From positions 79,286 to 143,285 of the forward strand of contig SIJG01000059.1 of the NCBI GenBank assembly GCA_023374025.1: a stretch of DNA of 64,000 nt, read 5' to 3'. The first letter of the stretch is position 1. The number at the start of each line of letters is the position of its first letter. The notes under the pieces were generated by a model. That model ran no database searches, had not been told where the DNA came from, and worked only from the letters and a program-made list of their open reading frames with translations. Origin of the DNA: Heterodera schachtii. Its lineage: Eukaryota; Nematoda; Chromadorea; Rhabditida; Heteroderidae. This document shows positions 11,701 to 22,909 of the stretch, one piece after another. The position numbers and the translations under genes are program-made.

Positions 11701-14700
11701 CCCGACCTAGACGCACTAAAAAAAAACCGAGAAATAGCAAGAGTAGCAAGAGTTTTTCACAACAAAGGCCAAAACTCTCGAAAATCTAAATTTTCGAGAC
11801 TCAAAAAGTCCACTAATTGGCCCACAAATATTCCTGACCATGACATCACAAAAACCCAAAAATATTTCGTGATTTTTTCGAACCCAAAGTTCGAGGCTTT
11901 CGTCACTCTTTTACATAAAATCTCATCCCTGGCTATTTTTTTATTAGAAATCGGCCTGAACCTCTGGATCCAGGCCTGGGTTTTTCCTGGGTCCAGGTCC
12001 AGGCCATTTTTCGGCAACCTTGGTTTTTCCTGGACCTCTGGATTTACTTTTTTCAAAATTTAATAAATTATTACGTTCATTATCGCAACAAAAAGTTGCT
12101 CAAAAACGTTGTTGTTATTGTTGTTGTTCATTTTTGTCAAATCCTTGTTTGTATGGTAAGCAATTCGTTCAATGAATTCGCCTCCATGAGCAATAACCTT
12201 TTTTAACTTTTCAAAGTGTTTTTCATGAACAATATTAACCGTAATAATCAATTCACCACTGAAAAATTTAACTATTTTTTATCCAAAATTTTTAATTTAC
12301 TGTACATTTAAAATTGAATGAGTATTGAAAAAATTATATATTTTTTATCCCAAATTTTGAATTTTTGTAAATTTAAAAATTTATTTTAATCAGGGTTGAA
12401 AAAATTATCTATTTTTTATTCAATTTTAATTTTTGTAAATTTAAAATTTTTAATTTTTAGTACATTTAAAAATTTATTTTAATCAGGGTTGAAAAAATTA
12501 TTTATTTTTTTAATCCAAATTTTTAATTTTTTGTAAATTTAAAAATTTAAAGTTTGTGAGTGTCAATTTCTTTGAATACTTAGTATCCAATTGTAAATTT
12601 GAAATGGAAATGTTAATTGTTTTTTTATTTGTTTTTCCAATAAATCATTTTTGTGCCAAAAAATACGAGGATAAATTCATTAAAGAACCTATAACCTATT
12701 TTTGTTCGTTTTCCTGTTTGACCATCTTTTTTTCTGATCTTTTTTTTGCGCAGAAGTCAAAACGCCAAAAATTAAAAATTCATAACAAATTGGCTATGCT
12801 CTAACGATTAAAATGCTTTTAAAGCAGGGCTTCCATTGTGAAATTATGATGATCATTTTCACTAGGGTTAAGCCCCGACCCCGAGCCCCCCGGCCCTCGA
12901 CATTTTGCCCCCCGAGGGCTCGGGGCTTAACCCTAATTTTCACAACAAATCTCATTAAAAAAAAAAATTCTTTTCCCGGCAGCGCCTGTCGTTCAGTGAG
13001 TGCCCCGTTAAAACTTTTTAATTTTTTTTTCTTGACAAATTTTTTGGTTTAAAAATGTCAATATTTGCATAGAAAATATTAAAAATAAAATGTACCTCAT
13101 TTGCAACAGCAACTAGTGAATACAAATTATTTTTTTTCTTAATTTTTGGCTGAAAATTATGTCACTATTCGTCACTATTTCGGACTTTTTGTCACTATTT
13201 TAGGCATTTTTACTCACTATTTTAGTTGACTATTTTGAGATTTTTCGTCACTGAAAATCGCAGCCCTAGCCATAACACACACAGCCTCAAGGGCGTAGGC
13301 AGGGGGGGGGGGGGGGGGCTGAGGGGGCTAAAGCCCCCCCCCCCCCCCGAAACCCAAAAAGTAAATATTTTCAGTAATTTTTTTTGAAATTTTAAGCAAT
13401 TTTCTTAACAAAATTGCATTAAAATACTCAAAAATTTTCCCGGCGGCGCCTATCGGCACCGCCGGAACCCCATTTTACCATATTTTTGAAAAATGGAGGC
13501 CAAACGGCGAAAAACGGCGAAAAATTTTGTAAAATACACCCCATAATCGGGATTTCAAAAAACCAAAAATACACCCCCTAAAAATCGACTTTAAAAAGAA
13601 AAATACACCCCTAAAAATCGAATTTTTGACTTCAGCCCCCCTGGAGCCAAGGGTCTGGCTACGCCCTTGCACAGCCTAAAAAAAACTCACTTTTCCATGC
13701 TGGCGTCAGTGGCCAATTTTTGAAAACAATTGTCTTGACGATGTAACATTTTTTCAACATACTCTTCCGGTTTAAATTTTTTCATAAACTTTTCCACTGA
13801 ATTTTTGTATCTTTTTTTCCAAATTGTTCGCTTTTCCTCCTCATTCCCACCATTTCCCGGTTCGACTATCAAATGTTGTCGCAAATTGCGCAACATTTGG
13901 CCAATATAAATTTTTGCCAAATTTGTGCCTTGAAAAGGGTGCGAGTTTTGTTGTTGCAGTGGTCGATTTGACAAAAGTTGACTTTGATTTGACGATTCTG
14001 ATTCGAAGCGGTTTAACCTTGAAAAGAAAATTTTTTTTACGAATTTTACCAGGTATAATAAAAAATTAAATTTTTAAAAGTATGGTATTTAAATTTCTCG
14101 TTAGAAAATTTTATTTTATTTTTCTTGGTTTTCAAAAAAATTTTTGAGTAATAGCACAATTTTTAATGTAGGTAAAAAATAAAATATTTTATAAAGGTTT
14201 TAAAAAGGCCTAGTATTAGCCGGAAAAATTCAAATTTTTTTATTAAAACAAGATTAGGGACCCAAAGAAAAAGTTAAAAATTTTCAAATTAATACAACAT
14301 TATTAGAGCAATAGAGAATGATAATGATTGTAAAAATTAGAAAAACAAAAACACAAAATTTTTAACTCAAATCAAATCATAAAACATCAAAAAAATAAAT
14401 TTGTTGGATAGAAAATATTTTTTATAAAACTTTTATATCAGTGCTGCCATTGGAAAAACTCGATTTCCAAGGACGGATATACTGCTTTTCAAGGACATAA
14501 CAGGCGCGAAAAATTCATGAAACACAAGGACGCGTAAAATTTTTTATCATATGCATGAAAAATGGAGATTTATTTTTTGTTTAAATGGTTTGTTTTTTTT
14601 TCGCCGGCATTAATTTTCCGAGAGAAAAAATATTAAGATTTTAAGAATTTTTCAGCTTTGAATAATATATTTATATTTCGAGTTGGGAAAGTTCCTTGCT

Positions 14701-15323
14701 AGAATTTTCAATTTATAAAAATAATTTTATCTGAAAAAAGGACCAATTTTACCCTCGAACACTTCGAAATGTATTTGATTTGCAAGTGTGTGGCGAAAAT
14801 GATAAAGAATGAGATTTTTCTGGGATTTTAATGCATAAATACACTTGATTTTTCCAGTTTTTAATACATATTTTAGCATATATTTTGGCTTTTTTTTTTA
14901 GTTTTAGCACATTTTCAGGATTTTTAGCACCTAAAAATCCCAGCTCTACTCATATTACAATAAATCATTTTCTTTATTTTTTAATTTTTAATCAGAATCA
15001 AAATGGGTTTTCCATGGAAATTGGTGTTTGAATTTTTCGAATGGGATTTGCTAATTTTTTTTTTCAAAAATTTCAAAAATCAACCAATTGCTTGATGAGC
15101 TTGAGCTTGATGAGCTTGACTGTCCTGGGTTCATTTGGTTGAAGAATGGCAACATTGGCATGGAAAAACCAGCCGATTCCGGCATTATCATGTTCTTTAC
15201 AATGAACTCGCATGCCTTGATTCGTTGTTCCAAATCTGTTACCATGGGATTTATTGGCTGGGCATATAATGCCATAAAAGTAGACAATGAGCATAGAAGT
15301 ATGGCATCGATCCACCGAACCAT
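8277..15323 (-). CDS. Secreted protein of the EDIGI family, paralog L2 (six exons)
   Basis: I joined this by hand on the minus strand: exons 15323-15085, 14017-13691, 12258-12075, 10499-10199, 9399-9086 and 8423-8277. All joins keep frame and the model gives about 503 residues. The N-terminus MVRWIDAILLCSLSTFMALYA is a signal peptide, followed by KACEFIVKN and a serine tract. Exon 2 is Q-rich, then lysine-rich. Exon 3 has the family core HGGEFIERIAY and an Asn run. Exon 4 is peculiar to this paralog, with repeats of MGGNMANYG and MP. Exon 5 holds MVEDIGI and IPHWE. Exon 6 has AILQFC and ends EEICF. It is much longer than the two plus-strand paralogs (about 295-302). The function is unknown; secretion is inferred from the signal peptide. 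Confidence 0.72.
10540..10910. repeat. TATGTA-rich degenerate tandem repeats
   Basis: Short units around AATATGTA recur across an AT-rich stretch in the L2 intron between exons 3 and 4. A 28-base unit containing AAAAAGCCCGAAATATG is repeated about three times at 10822-10895. Confidence 0.6.
12863..12935. mobile_element. 73-bp miniature inverted-repeat element
   Basis: The inverted ends are TAGGGTTAAGCCCCGA and its complement TCGGGGCTTAACCCTA, with a short GC-rich centre. The flanks are an exact 8-bp duplication, ATTTTCAC, at 12855-12862 and 12936-12943. The TA(G)GG end and the 8-bp duplication fit a hAT-type non-autonomous element. It lies in L2 intron 2. Confidence 0.85.
13288..13669. mobile_element. 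hAT-like non-autonomous element, 382 bp
   Basis: Ends are CAAGGGCGTAGGCAG and CTGGCTACGCCCTTG. The 8-bp target duplication CACAGCCT is exact (13280-13287, 13670-13677). Inside are G and C tracts and the GATA-loop hairpin at 13440-13465. It lies in L2 intron 2. Truncated relatives are at about 1376-1656 and from about 54407. Confidence 0.9.
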
Positions 15324-15870
15324 GACGGTATGCAATCCGATTTGAATGCTCAAATCTGAAATATAATTGGAGAAGAGTGGATTTAATTGTTTCGGTAATT
15401 TGGCGCCTATTTTGCTATAAAAGGTGCCAAAAAAGTGGTGCCAAAATATGGGTTTAAACGAAAAAACTGGCAATTATGAGTGGAATTAAATTCGTGCCAA
15501 ATGGGATGCTAAAAACCCCCCAAAATTTTGATATTTTTGTATTAACTTACATTAAATGAGGTTTTGGGTTCAAATATTTTAAAGTTTAATTATTTTTTAT
15601 TATTATAAAATACATTTATATAAATATATATTAATATTTTCTGAATTTTTTTAAAATTATTTTTAGTAATATTAAATATATTTCATTGTAAAATGTTTCT
15701 AAAACAATAAATTGAAGGTAGAATTATTTTATGAATCAATTAAATAATATGCATAAGAATTGCATTGGCATGGTGGTGGCCACTGATGTCATAAAAATGA
15801 AACCAATTGTCTGCCACAGCCCCTCCCCCCCCCCCCCGAAATAAAAAAAACCAAAAATTTACTAAATGGG
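15324..15870. other. Intergenic region upstream of L2
   Basis: AT-rich sequence with a poly-C run near 15823-15836. No exon is supported. This is the likely promoter side of the minus-strand L2 gene. Confidence 0.5.
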
Positions 15871-15986
15871 AAAATATCGGTCTCGATTCTTGGGGTCAAA
15901 TCAACCTTAGTCTGTCTCGAGTCCGGTTAATTATTGGTCTCGATTTTGATCAGGTCTGCCTGATGTAGAACAGAAAAGGTGGTAAC

Positions 15987-16058
15987 TCGTCCGGTGGGAC
16001 TCGAACCCACGACCCCAGCAATCCGTGCCGTGCTCTAACCGACTGAGCTACGGGGCGC
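15987..16058 (-). tRNA. tRNA-like sequence, unit 1 (possibly tRNA-derived repeat)
   Basis: An A-box type TAGCTCAGTCGG and a B-box GGGTTCGAGTCCC are present, with a clean T arm (GTGGG/CCCAC). The acceptor stem is imperfect here because of an extra C. The anticodon arm does not fold into five pairs with a normal loop, so amino-acid identity cannot be assigned and a SINE-like origin is possible. Confidence 0.45.
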
Positions 16059-16192
16059 TCCTTTTAGAAGTTCTCTCCTGAAAATATAGGTCTCGATTCT
16101 CGGGGTCAAATCAACCTTAGTCTCGTGTCCGGTTAATTATCGGTCTTGATTTTGGTCAGATCTGCCTGATGTAGAACAGAAAAGGTGGTAAC

Positions 16193-16263
16193 TCGCCCGG
16201 TGGGACTCGAACCCACGACCCCAGCAATCCGTGCCGTGCTCTAACCGACTGAGCTACGGGCGA
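16193..16263 (-). tRNA. tRNA-like sequence, unit 2 (best-folded copy)
   Basis: The acceptor stem TCGCCCG pairs perfectly over 7 bp with CGGGCGA. The D arm (GCTC/GAGC), A box and T arm are intact. The anticodon arm allows only a 4-bp stem around ACGGATT, with C instead of U at the position before the anticodon. It is a real tRNA-like Pol III template in form; whether it works as a tRNA is doubtful. Confidence 0.5.
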
Positions 16264-16396
16264 TTCTTTTAGAAGTTACTCTCCTGAAAATATTGGTCTC
16301 GGTTCTCGGGGTCATATCAACCTTAGTCTCGAGGCCGGTTAATTTTTCGGTCTCAGTTTTGGGCAGATCTGCCTGATGTAGAACCGAAAAGGTAAC

Positions 16397-16470
16397 TCGC
16401 CCGCCGGTGGGACTCGAACCCACGACCCCAGCAATCCGTGCCGTGCTCTAACCAACTGAGCTACGGGCGC
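16397..16470 (-). tRNA. tRNA-like sequence, unit 3
   Basis: Same as unit 2 but with a 3-nt insertion (CGG) between the T arm and the 3' acceptor strand. A and B boxes are intact. Probably a decaying copy. Confidence 0.42.
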
Positions 16471-16753
16471 TCCTTTTAGAAGTTTCAAATATCCTTTATC
16501 CCACTTTCTCCCACACTCCGCTTCCTTCTGGCATCACACTGATATAACCTTCCTTTGAAAATCAATAATCCCAGAAACTTGGCCAAAATTTTTGCGAAGC
16601 TTGAGATGTTTTCATTTCCTCATTTGTTTACATAATTCATTAGAATTTTTTAATTTTCCACGTTGAAATTCAATAAAATAAATAATGAATCACTCCACAA
16701 CCTACCAATTTATATTTATTTATTTATTTTTAAGCAAAAATATTTTTTTTTCA

Positions 16754-19700
16754 ATGGCACTATGGCTGAGTTGTTGTTGTGCCATCATTACCTTTTTCGC
16801 AATGGCACCGCTGCTTTTACAATGGCACCATTGCGAGGCAGCATATGATCAGGAAATCTTTGACACAATCCAAATGATCAACATGTGCCAGTTTATTCAT
16901 GACCACATAGCAGAGGAGGGCGAAGTCGAGAACATTGCCGTCATTACATGCGGCAAAGAAATTGAGGTAATTTATGAGTCGCGGGCTAATTAATTAGTGT
17001 ATTAATTTGTTTTTTAGCAAATATAATAATAATAATAATTCAAAAAAGGCCATTTCAATTAATAATTTTATTGAGTTAAATAAAAAGATAGAAAGTTTTG
17101 ATTTCGACATTAAATTACGAAAATTTAAATGTTTTTGTATTTTTATGAGTAACAGTGTAAAAATTTCTCGTTTTCCGAGACTAAAAACCCGAGACCAGGA
17201 AGCGAAAAACCCGAGAAATTTCCCGAGTCGGGAACCGAGAACCGAGACTCTCGCACATCCCTAACTCGAGCCCACGAAATGTTTAGCGATTGTACATTAC
17301 AAAAATACTAGGCATAAATAAAAATTAAATTCCGGATTTTGTCAAAAAAAATTTTACATGGATAAGACCGGGTTTCGATCTCAAAATTTTGAAAATCCTC
17401 ATTTGAGCCGTAAAAAATCCTCATTTGCCACTAAAATACCTCAAAAAAATCCTCATTTGGCATAAAAAATCCTCATTTTTTAAAACATCATAAAATGCGA
17501 ACAAAATCTGTGAACTGTCATATTTTTCGTTTGAAACAATCAAATTCATCAATTTCTTGTCATTTGTAAGCATTTTATGGAAGTCTGAGCACGAACAATC
17601 GAAGTTGCACTTCACTTGGGCCAATGCTTTCACTGTGTCCATGTGTAATGAATTCTGTTTATCTGTCCACTTAGACCAGGGTTCGGATCGAAAATTTTTC
17701 CAAATCAGAACATCAGGCCCAAAAAATCAGATTTTGGGGTCGAAAATCAGAACATTTTGCAAAATTGCTTCAAATCAGTTCTTTTTATAATTTTTCAATC
17801 AAAAATGTATTAAAAATAATATTTTTTGCCTCCGATTAGCATCTTTAAAAATTTTAGTGAGGAAATTAGCAAACTGAAAATTTCAGTGCACTGGGGATGA
17901 AAAATCAGATTTTTAAGAATTTTTTTGCGGCGGATTTTTCCAAAACTTTTGAGAAATGGGCGAGGGGAGAGGGTCCGGCGGTGCCGATAGGCGCCGCCGG
18001 TAAATTTTTTTTTGTAATTTCGTACTGATTTGTTAACAGATTTTCACCAAAAAAGGCCAGTTTTTGCAATTAAAAGCCAAGCGACGACTTTTCCTTGCGT
18101 TTAACGACGCCTTTTTTTGCCGCAATTTTTTCAAAAAATTTTAGGGGATGGACAGGTCAGGGGAGCGGCGTGCGGCGGTGCCGATAGGCGCTGCCGGGAA
18201 AAATTTTGCGATTTTTAATGCGATTTGTTAACAGATTTTTGTAAAAAATGACCAAATTTTGCCATAAATGTTATATTTTCTTGACAAAAAGTGACATTAT
18301 GCCACAAAATTTTCAAAAATATGAGTTTATCTAAGAAATCAGAACAAATTTTGGTCACTACCCCAAAATCAGAACATTTCTGACAAATCAGAACATTTTT
18401 ATTTTATCAGATTTGGACCCTCCAAATCAGAACATTTCTGATAAATCAGAACAGATCCGAACCCTGACTTAGACCCACAAAAAAATTGCTTTGGCGCGGT
18501 TTTCCAAAAGACTTTTTGGGAACATTGGGGGAGGGGGTCCGGCAGTGCCGATAGGCGCTGCCGGAAAAAATTTGGAATTTTGAGTGCGATTTGTTAGCAA
18601 TTTTAGTCAAAAAAATGATTTTGACTGAGGATTTTTCGAAAAAATGTTTAAGATTTTAAGAAAAAAGTTCGAACATTTTGCCAAATATACCTATTTTTCA
18701 AAAAATTATGCGTTTTTGTCACTTTTTTCTCAAAAGACCACAAAAATCCTCAAATTTTCTCAAAAGACCACAAAAATCCGCAAATCCTCATTTTTCAAAA
18801 AAATCCTCTTTGACCCTCTAAAAGATCCCAAAATGAGGCTAAATCCTCAGATATCGAAACCCTGGATAAGACATAGAAAAACGCACATGAGACGGGACTG
18901 ACTGTGTTAAATTAGGGCATAATATTGACACTAATGGGATCATCTATTCTTTGCTCGTTCATAGCTTTTTTTAGGAATTTATTGAATTTTTCTTCAGAAA
19001 TTTTTGCTTTTTGTGCCATTTTTTTTTTTGAGGAGCTAGGACCCTTGTACCCAACCTGGGTACCTGGAAATACGCGCTTAAGAACTATTGTAAGGGTGAA
19101 ACACTTCAATAAAGACAAATCTTAGGGATTTAAGGACAGACAGATCATAGAAATAAGGACAAATGCGATCGATCACTCTGGCCCTTTTCCAGGACGCTCG
19201 AGCCCAAATCAATGAACGAGGCATTGGCGCAGGACCGTCCGAAGAAGTGACCCCATGGCGCAGCATGAAGGGCACATTTCTCAGGATGGTCAATGCGAAT
19301 AAATTCAAGAGAAAACAGTTGGATTTGTATCGCAAAATGATGAACTCATGTGTGGACGGATTGGTGGAAAAATCGGAGTGAGTGCGAAAATTTGGGAAAA
19401 TTTCAACGGTTTTTTTAGATTTCTATTCGAATTTACGACATAGAATTTCCTTGAAATTTTTCGCCATGCGTTAATTTCTCGGGTTTTTTTTTTGTCCTCC
19501 GAGGAATTTTTACTCCTCTTAAGGATTGAGTAGTGAAAATATATTTGTGAAAGATAAAAATTTGAGCTAATCGCTGATTTAATAGAATATTAGCAACAAA
19601 TTAGGGTAGATTAAAATTTTTTATTGTTTCGGCGCGAGCCCAAGTTTTTGGCTATGACTCTTTTCGTTGCCAACCAAATCCAATAATCTTTGTATTATTC

Positions 19701-21530
19701 GGTAGCCCTAAGAGTGCTCTATCGAATAATACCAAGATTGTTGGATTTGGTTGGCAAAGAAAAAGGCATAGCCAAAAACTTGGGCTCGCGCGGATTTTCA
19801 AAAAAAAAAAAAAAATTATGTAAAAACCATTTCTCGCACATCCCCAACAACAATCTTCCCAGTTGAGATGCCCCATTCTTTAAAATTTGATTAATTTTCA
19901 TCATATAATAGATTTTATTTATTTAATTTATTTATTTTTTTATTTTTTGCAATTTTATGGGAAATTTAATTTCAAATTAACCGTTTCTTTTTTTTTTAAT
20001 TTATTTTTTTAATTTTAAAATATTTCCTAATTAGAATTCGACCAGACAAAAAGTTGGTAATGCAAATCAGTCCAAGAGATTTGAAGGAATTTGATGATTT
20101 ACTCAAAAATGGAAGACCATTTATCAAGCGAATCGTTTTTGAAGCAGATTATGGAATTGATGTGTATTTTTTCATACATTTAATTGAGGTGAATTTTTTT
20201 TTGTCAAATTTTTGAAAATTAAATTTTTTTTACAATTTTTGGGCATATAATATTTTGCCGACTTTAATTTCAAAAATTCGACTTCAGCAATTTTAATCGT
20301 ATTAATTAATTAATATTTTTAAATCATTTATATAAATGTATGAGATTTGAAAGCATTTGATATTTTCAAAAAGTATAAAAAAGTTATGGCCAAATTTTCA
20401 AAAAGGAATTTGATGGGCTGATCCAATTTTCAAAATTAAATAAATTATTTCTTTAAAAATACTTTTTTGGCATTTTTGGACAGAATTTCTTAATAAAAAA
20501 ATTTCTTTCGGCAGCAATTTAAATTTGTAGTGAAATTATTGAAAGCGTTAGACACAAAAGACAAGAATTTTCTTACATAAAATTTCAATCCATCCTGGGT
20601 TTTAACTACTGATCAATTTGCCCACTTAATTCAATTAATTTGACTGATTGGCATAATGCCATCAATTTTTGGCCATTATTTTATTTGCTCCAAATGTTAA
20701 GGCCCTTTTGAATCCGTTCACAAGCGCAAACACAATTGTTGAAGACATTGGCATCAGCACACCGATCATCGGCATTTGGGACCGAGACATTTTGGTGGAA
20801 ACATTAAACGAGAAATATTTTGACGAAATGACTTACAACCCGGGCGAAATACCGCATTGGGAGGTACGGTATGAATTATTGACTTAGATTATAACGTTGG
20901 TAAGATACCGTATTGGTAGATACGGTATTACATGGTTAAGTGATCTTCGTTCACAATAAATACAGACTGGGAAATACAGTATGAAGGAGTTGAGTCATTC
21001 AGGTTTGGGACAAACAGAAATCACACTGTGCTGTACACTATTTCGGGATTGCATAAAAAATTTTTGTGTTGTTTACCGCATTATGAGGTACCGTATGTCT
21101 GTTTGAGTGATTGCATTTTTTGTGTAGATGCCTCATTTGTGGGCACAGTATGACGGAGTTAAGTGTAGGAATTTTTTTTTTTACCAGTATTGAACAAGGT
21201 TAAGCCGTACAATTATTCTTTGATGATGCTCGAGAGCCAAAATTCCTCAAGGACGAGACCCAAAAACCCTCGACTTTAATCGAGTCGAGACTTAAAACAA
21301 AGTCACTCGCGCGTCACACCAATATTCCCAAAAAGGTACTGTACAACATGGACAACAAAATCAAGGCCAAACTGCACTTCTGTCAGTGGGCCGAACACCT
21401 TAACCTTGGACAGAAATTCAGAATGTGGCGCTTCAAGAAAGAAGACGACCCGTATTACATCAACACGGGTATCAGCAAGCTCAAGTCGTTCATAAGCCAA
21501 GATCCAGCGCCCAAGGAAATCTGTTTTTAG
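16754..21530 (+). CDS. Secreted protein of the EDIGI family, paralog R1 (five exons)
   Basis: Exons 16754-16966, 19193-19377, 20035-20188, 20702-20863 and 21336-21530 join in frame to about 302 residues. I chose the ATG at 16754 (MALWLSCCCAIITFFAMAP, a signal peptide) because it aligns with the MALATLC start of R2; an upstream in-frame ATG at 16685 would add a non-homologous leader. Conserved blocks are MCQFIHDHI (exon 1), a lysine-rich exon 2 with a strong GTGAGT donor, KNGRPFIKRIVF (exon 3), IVEDIGI..WDRDIL..IPHWE (exon 4), and LHFCQWAEHLNLGQKFRMW, ending KEICF (exon 5). Intron 1 carries a 1.5-kb nested transposon pair. The function is unknown; the protein is inferred to be secreted. Confidence 0.8.
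17369..18864. mobile_element. hAT-like element with another element nested in it
   Basis: The ends are CGGGTTTCGATCTC and GATATCGAAACCCTG, with one base missing from the left end relative to CAGGG. The 8-bp target duplication GATAAGAC is exact (17361-17368, 18865-18872). The body carries repeats of the AAATCCTCATTT type and the GATA-loop hairpin at 18539-18564. A related copy without the nested insertion is at 29630-30458. It lies in R1 intron 1. Confidence 0.92.
17677..18466. mobile_element. hAT-like element nested inside 17369-18864
   Basis: Ends are CAGGGTTCGGATC and GATCCGAACCCTG. The 8-bp duplication ACTTAGAC is exact (17669-17676, 18467-18474). It contains two GATA-loop hairpins (17975-18000, 18172-18197). 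The same family occurs at 31969-32756. Confidence 0.93.
18912..19019 (-). CDS. Doubtful 35-residue open frame in R1 intron 1
   Basis: The minus strand reads MAQKAKISEEKFNKFLKKA and ends in VNIMP before a stop. The composition is protein-like, lysine and glutamate rich, unlike most shadow frames here. There is no homology I recognise and no supporting splice structure. It may be an exon fragment left by rearrangement. Confidence 0.15.
   Translation of the reverse strand: MAQKAKISEEKFNKFLKKAMNEQRIDDPISVNIMP
19632..19791. repeat. Short foldback element, about 160 bp
   Basis: The ends GCGCGAGCCCAAG and CTTGGGCTCGCGC are inverted copies and the element is palindromic almost throughout. The centre is GTAGCCCTAAGAGTGCTC. 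A close relative with its flank is inverted at 35524-35690. It lies in R1 intron 2. Confidence 0.88.
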
Positions 21531-21589
21531 CGGATCTGATCTTCTTTTCAAGGACAAACGGTTTCCGAAGAGAAAGCGGAATTCAGTAC

Positions 21590-22086
21590 TAGGGCTCCAA
21601 TTTTTAGGTGCTAAAAATTGCCAAAATAGTTAGTTTTTTAGGTTCTAAAAAACCCCCAAAATAGGTGCTAAAAATGACGGGAAAATAAGTGCCAAACAGT
21701 TTCAAATTTAGTGGTGTAAAATCGAAATTTTATCCAAAAAACAACCAAAAATTCTTTTCAAGAAAATAAATAAATAAATTTTGGAGATGAATTTTTGAGA
21801 AAATTTTTCATTTCTTATGGGGATATATTTTTCTGAAATTTTTTGGGTCGATTCATAGGGGGTATACTTTTCGTTTTTATTGCATTTTTGTTAATAATTT
21901 TGGCAAAAACGAATATGTTAACATAATTTTTTTCAATTTTTTAGGTTCCAAAAATAAAAACCCTAGAAAATAGGTGCTAATAACTCGAAAAGTCGCTTAA
22001 CCAAAAAAAAAAAACATGTTTTCGTGCTTTTCAGATCATAAGTTGCTCTGGAAAAATTAGGTAAAAACCTAAAAATTGGAGCCCTA
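21590..22086. mobile_element. Inverted-repeat element with TAGGGCTCC ends, about 497 bp
   Basis: Ends are TAGGGCTCCAATTTTTAGG and CCTAAAAATTGGAGCCCTA. The flanks TTCAGTAC and ATCATTAC match at six of eight positions, so the target duplication may have decayed. It lies just 3' of R1. Part of a similar end occurs at 40869. Confidence 0.75.
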
Positions 22087-22555
22087 ATCATTACATTGTG
22101 AAAATTGAAAAATATTTTTTATTGCTTTTTTGCTTCCGTATTTATTGAGGTTGTATCCACCGATATGAATTTCTGTTGCTTATGGATTAATAACCGAAAT
22201 TTTACGATTTAGAGTTTATCAAAAGAAAGTTTCTTTTTTTTTAAATTTAAATCGTAAAAATGATAAAATTGTTTTACAATATAAAATAATTATAATAATA
22301 TACACATATCTTTTTAAATCAATTTGACAACAATGCCAATACAAAAATCGAATAAATGCACATGACTTTCTTATGACAACAGAATTTTATTTTACATTTT
22401 ATTTTTCTAATTTTTGTATTCGTAATTTTATTTTCTTATTTATTATAACAAATATTAGTTATGGTTTATAAAGTAATCAATTCATAAAATAGATACCTTA
22501 AATAGGTGCTAAAAGTTTGCTAAATTAGCATATACTTCGTAAAATGTGTTATAAA

Positions 22556-22768
22556 TAGGGATACGATTTTTAGGTTTTTACCTTTTTTTGCTGAGCTTTC
22601 TGTGACCTGAAAGCACAAAAAACATGTTGTTGTTTTTTTGGTGGTTGTTAAGCTACTTACTTTACGAGTTTTTAAAAATCTATTTTTTAGCATCTAATTT
22701 AGGTTTTTTTAGAACCTAAAAACTAACTTTATTTTGGCAGTTTTTAACACTAAAAAATCGTATCCCTA
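22556..22768. mobile_element. MITE of 213 bp with TAGGGATACG ends
   Basis: The ends are TAGGGATACGATTTTTAG and CTAAAAAATCGTATCCCTA. The flanking octamers GTTATAAA and TTTATAAA differ at one position. It lies between R1 and R2. Confidence 0.8.
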
Positions 22769-22909
22769 TTTATAAATTATGTTGAAAATTCTTTCATATT
22801 AAATTTATGAATTCGGAAGTTGTTGAATTTTTTGTTTGTTTGTTTGAAACGCCTAATTTAATTTTAAAAATGACGAAATTTATTGTCTTTTCAAGATAAA
22901 ATTTAAGAG

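Larger units (their letters stand above)
15871..16485. repeat. Tandem array of three roughly 207-bp units, each with a tRNA-like sequence
   Basis: Units begin near 15871, 16081 and 16287. Each contains GGTCTCG-type sequence, then CTGCCTGATGTAGAAC, then a minus-strand tRNA-like sequence and CTTTTAGAAGTT. The units differ by a few percent. The array lies between the two minus-strand and two plus-strand EDIGI genes. Confidence 0.9.

Noticed and set aside
16241..16423. Minus-strand 60-residue frame
   Set aside because: It runs across tRNA-like tandem units and is a chance frame.
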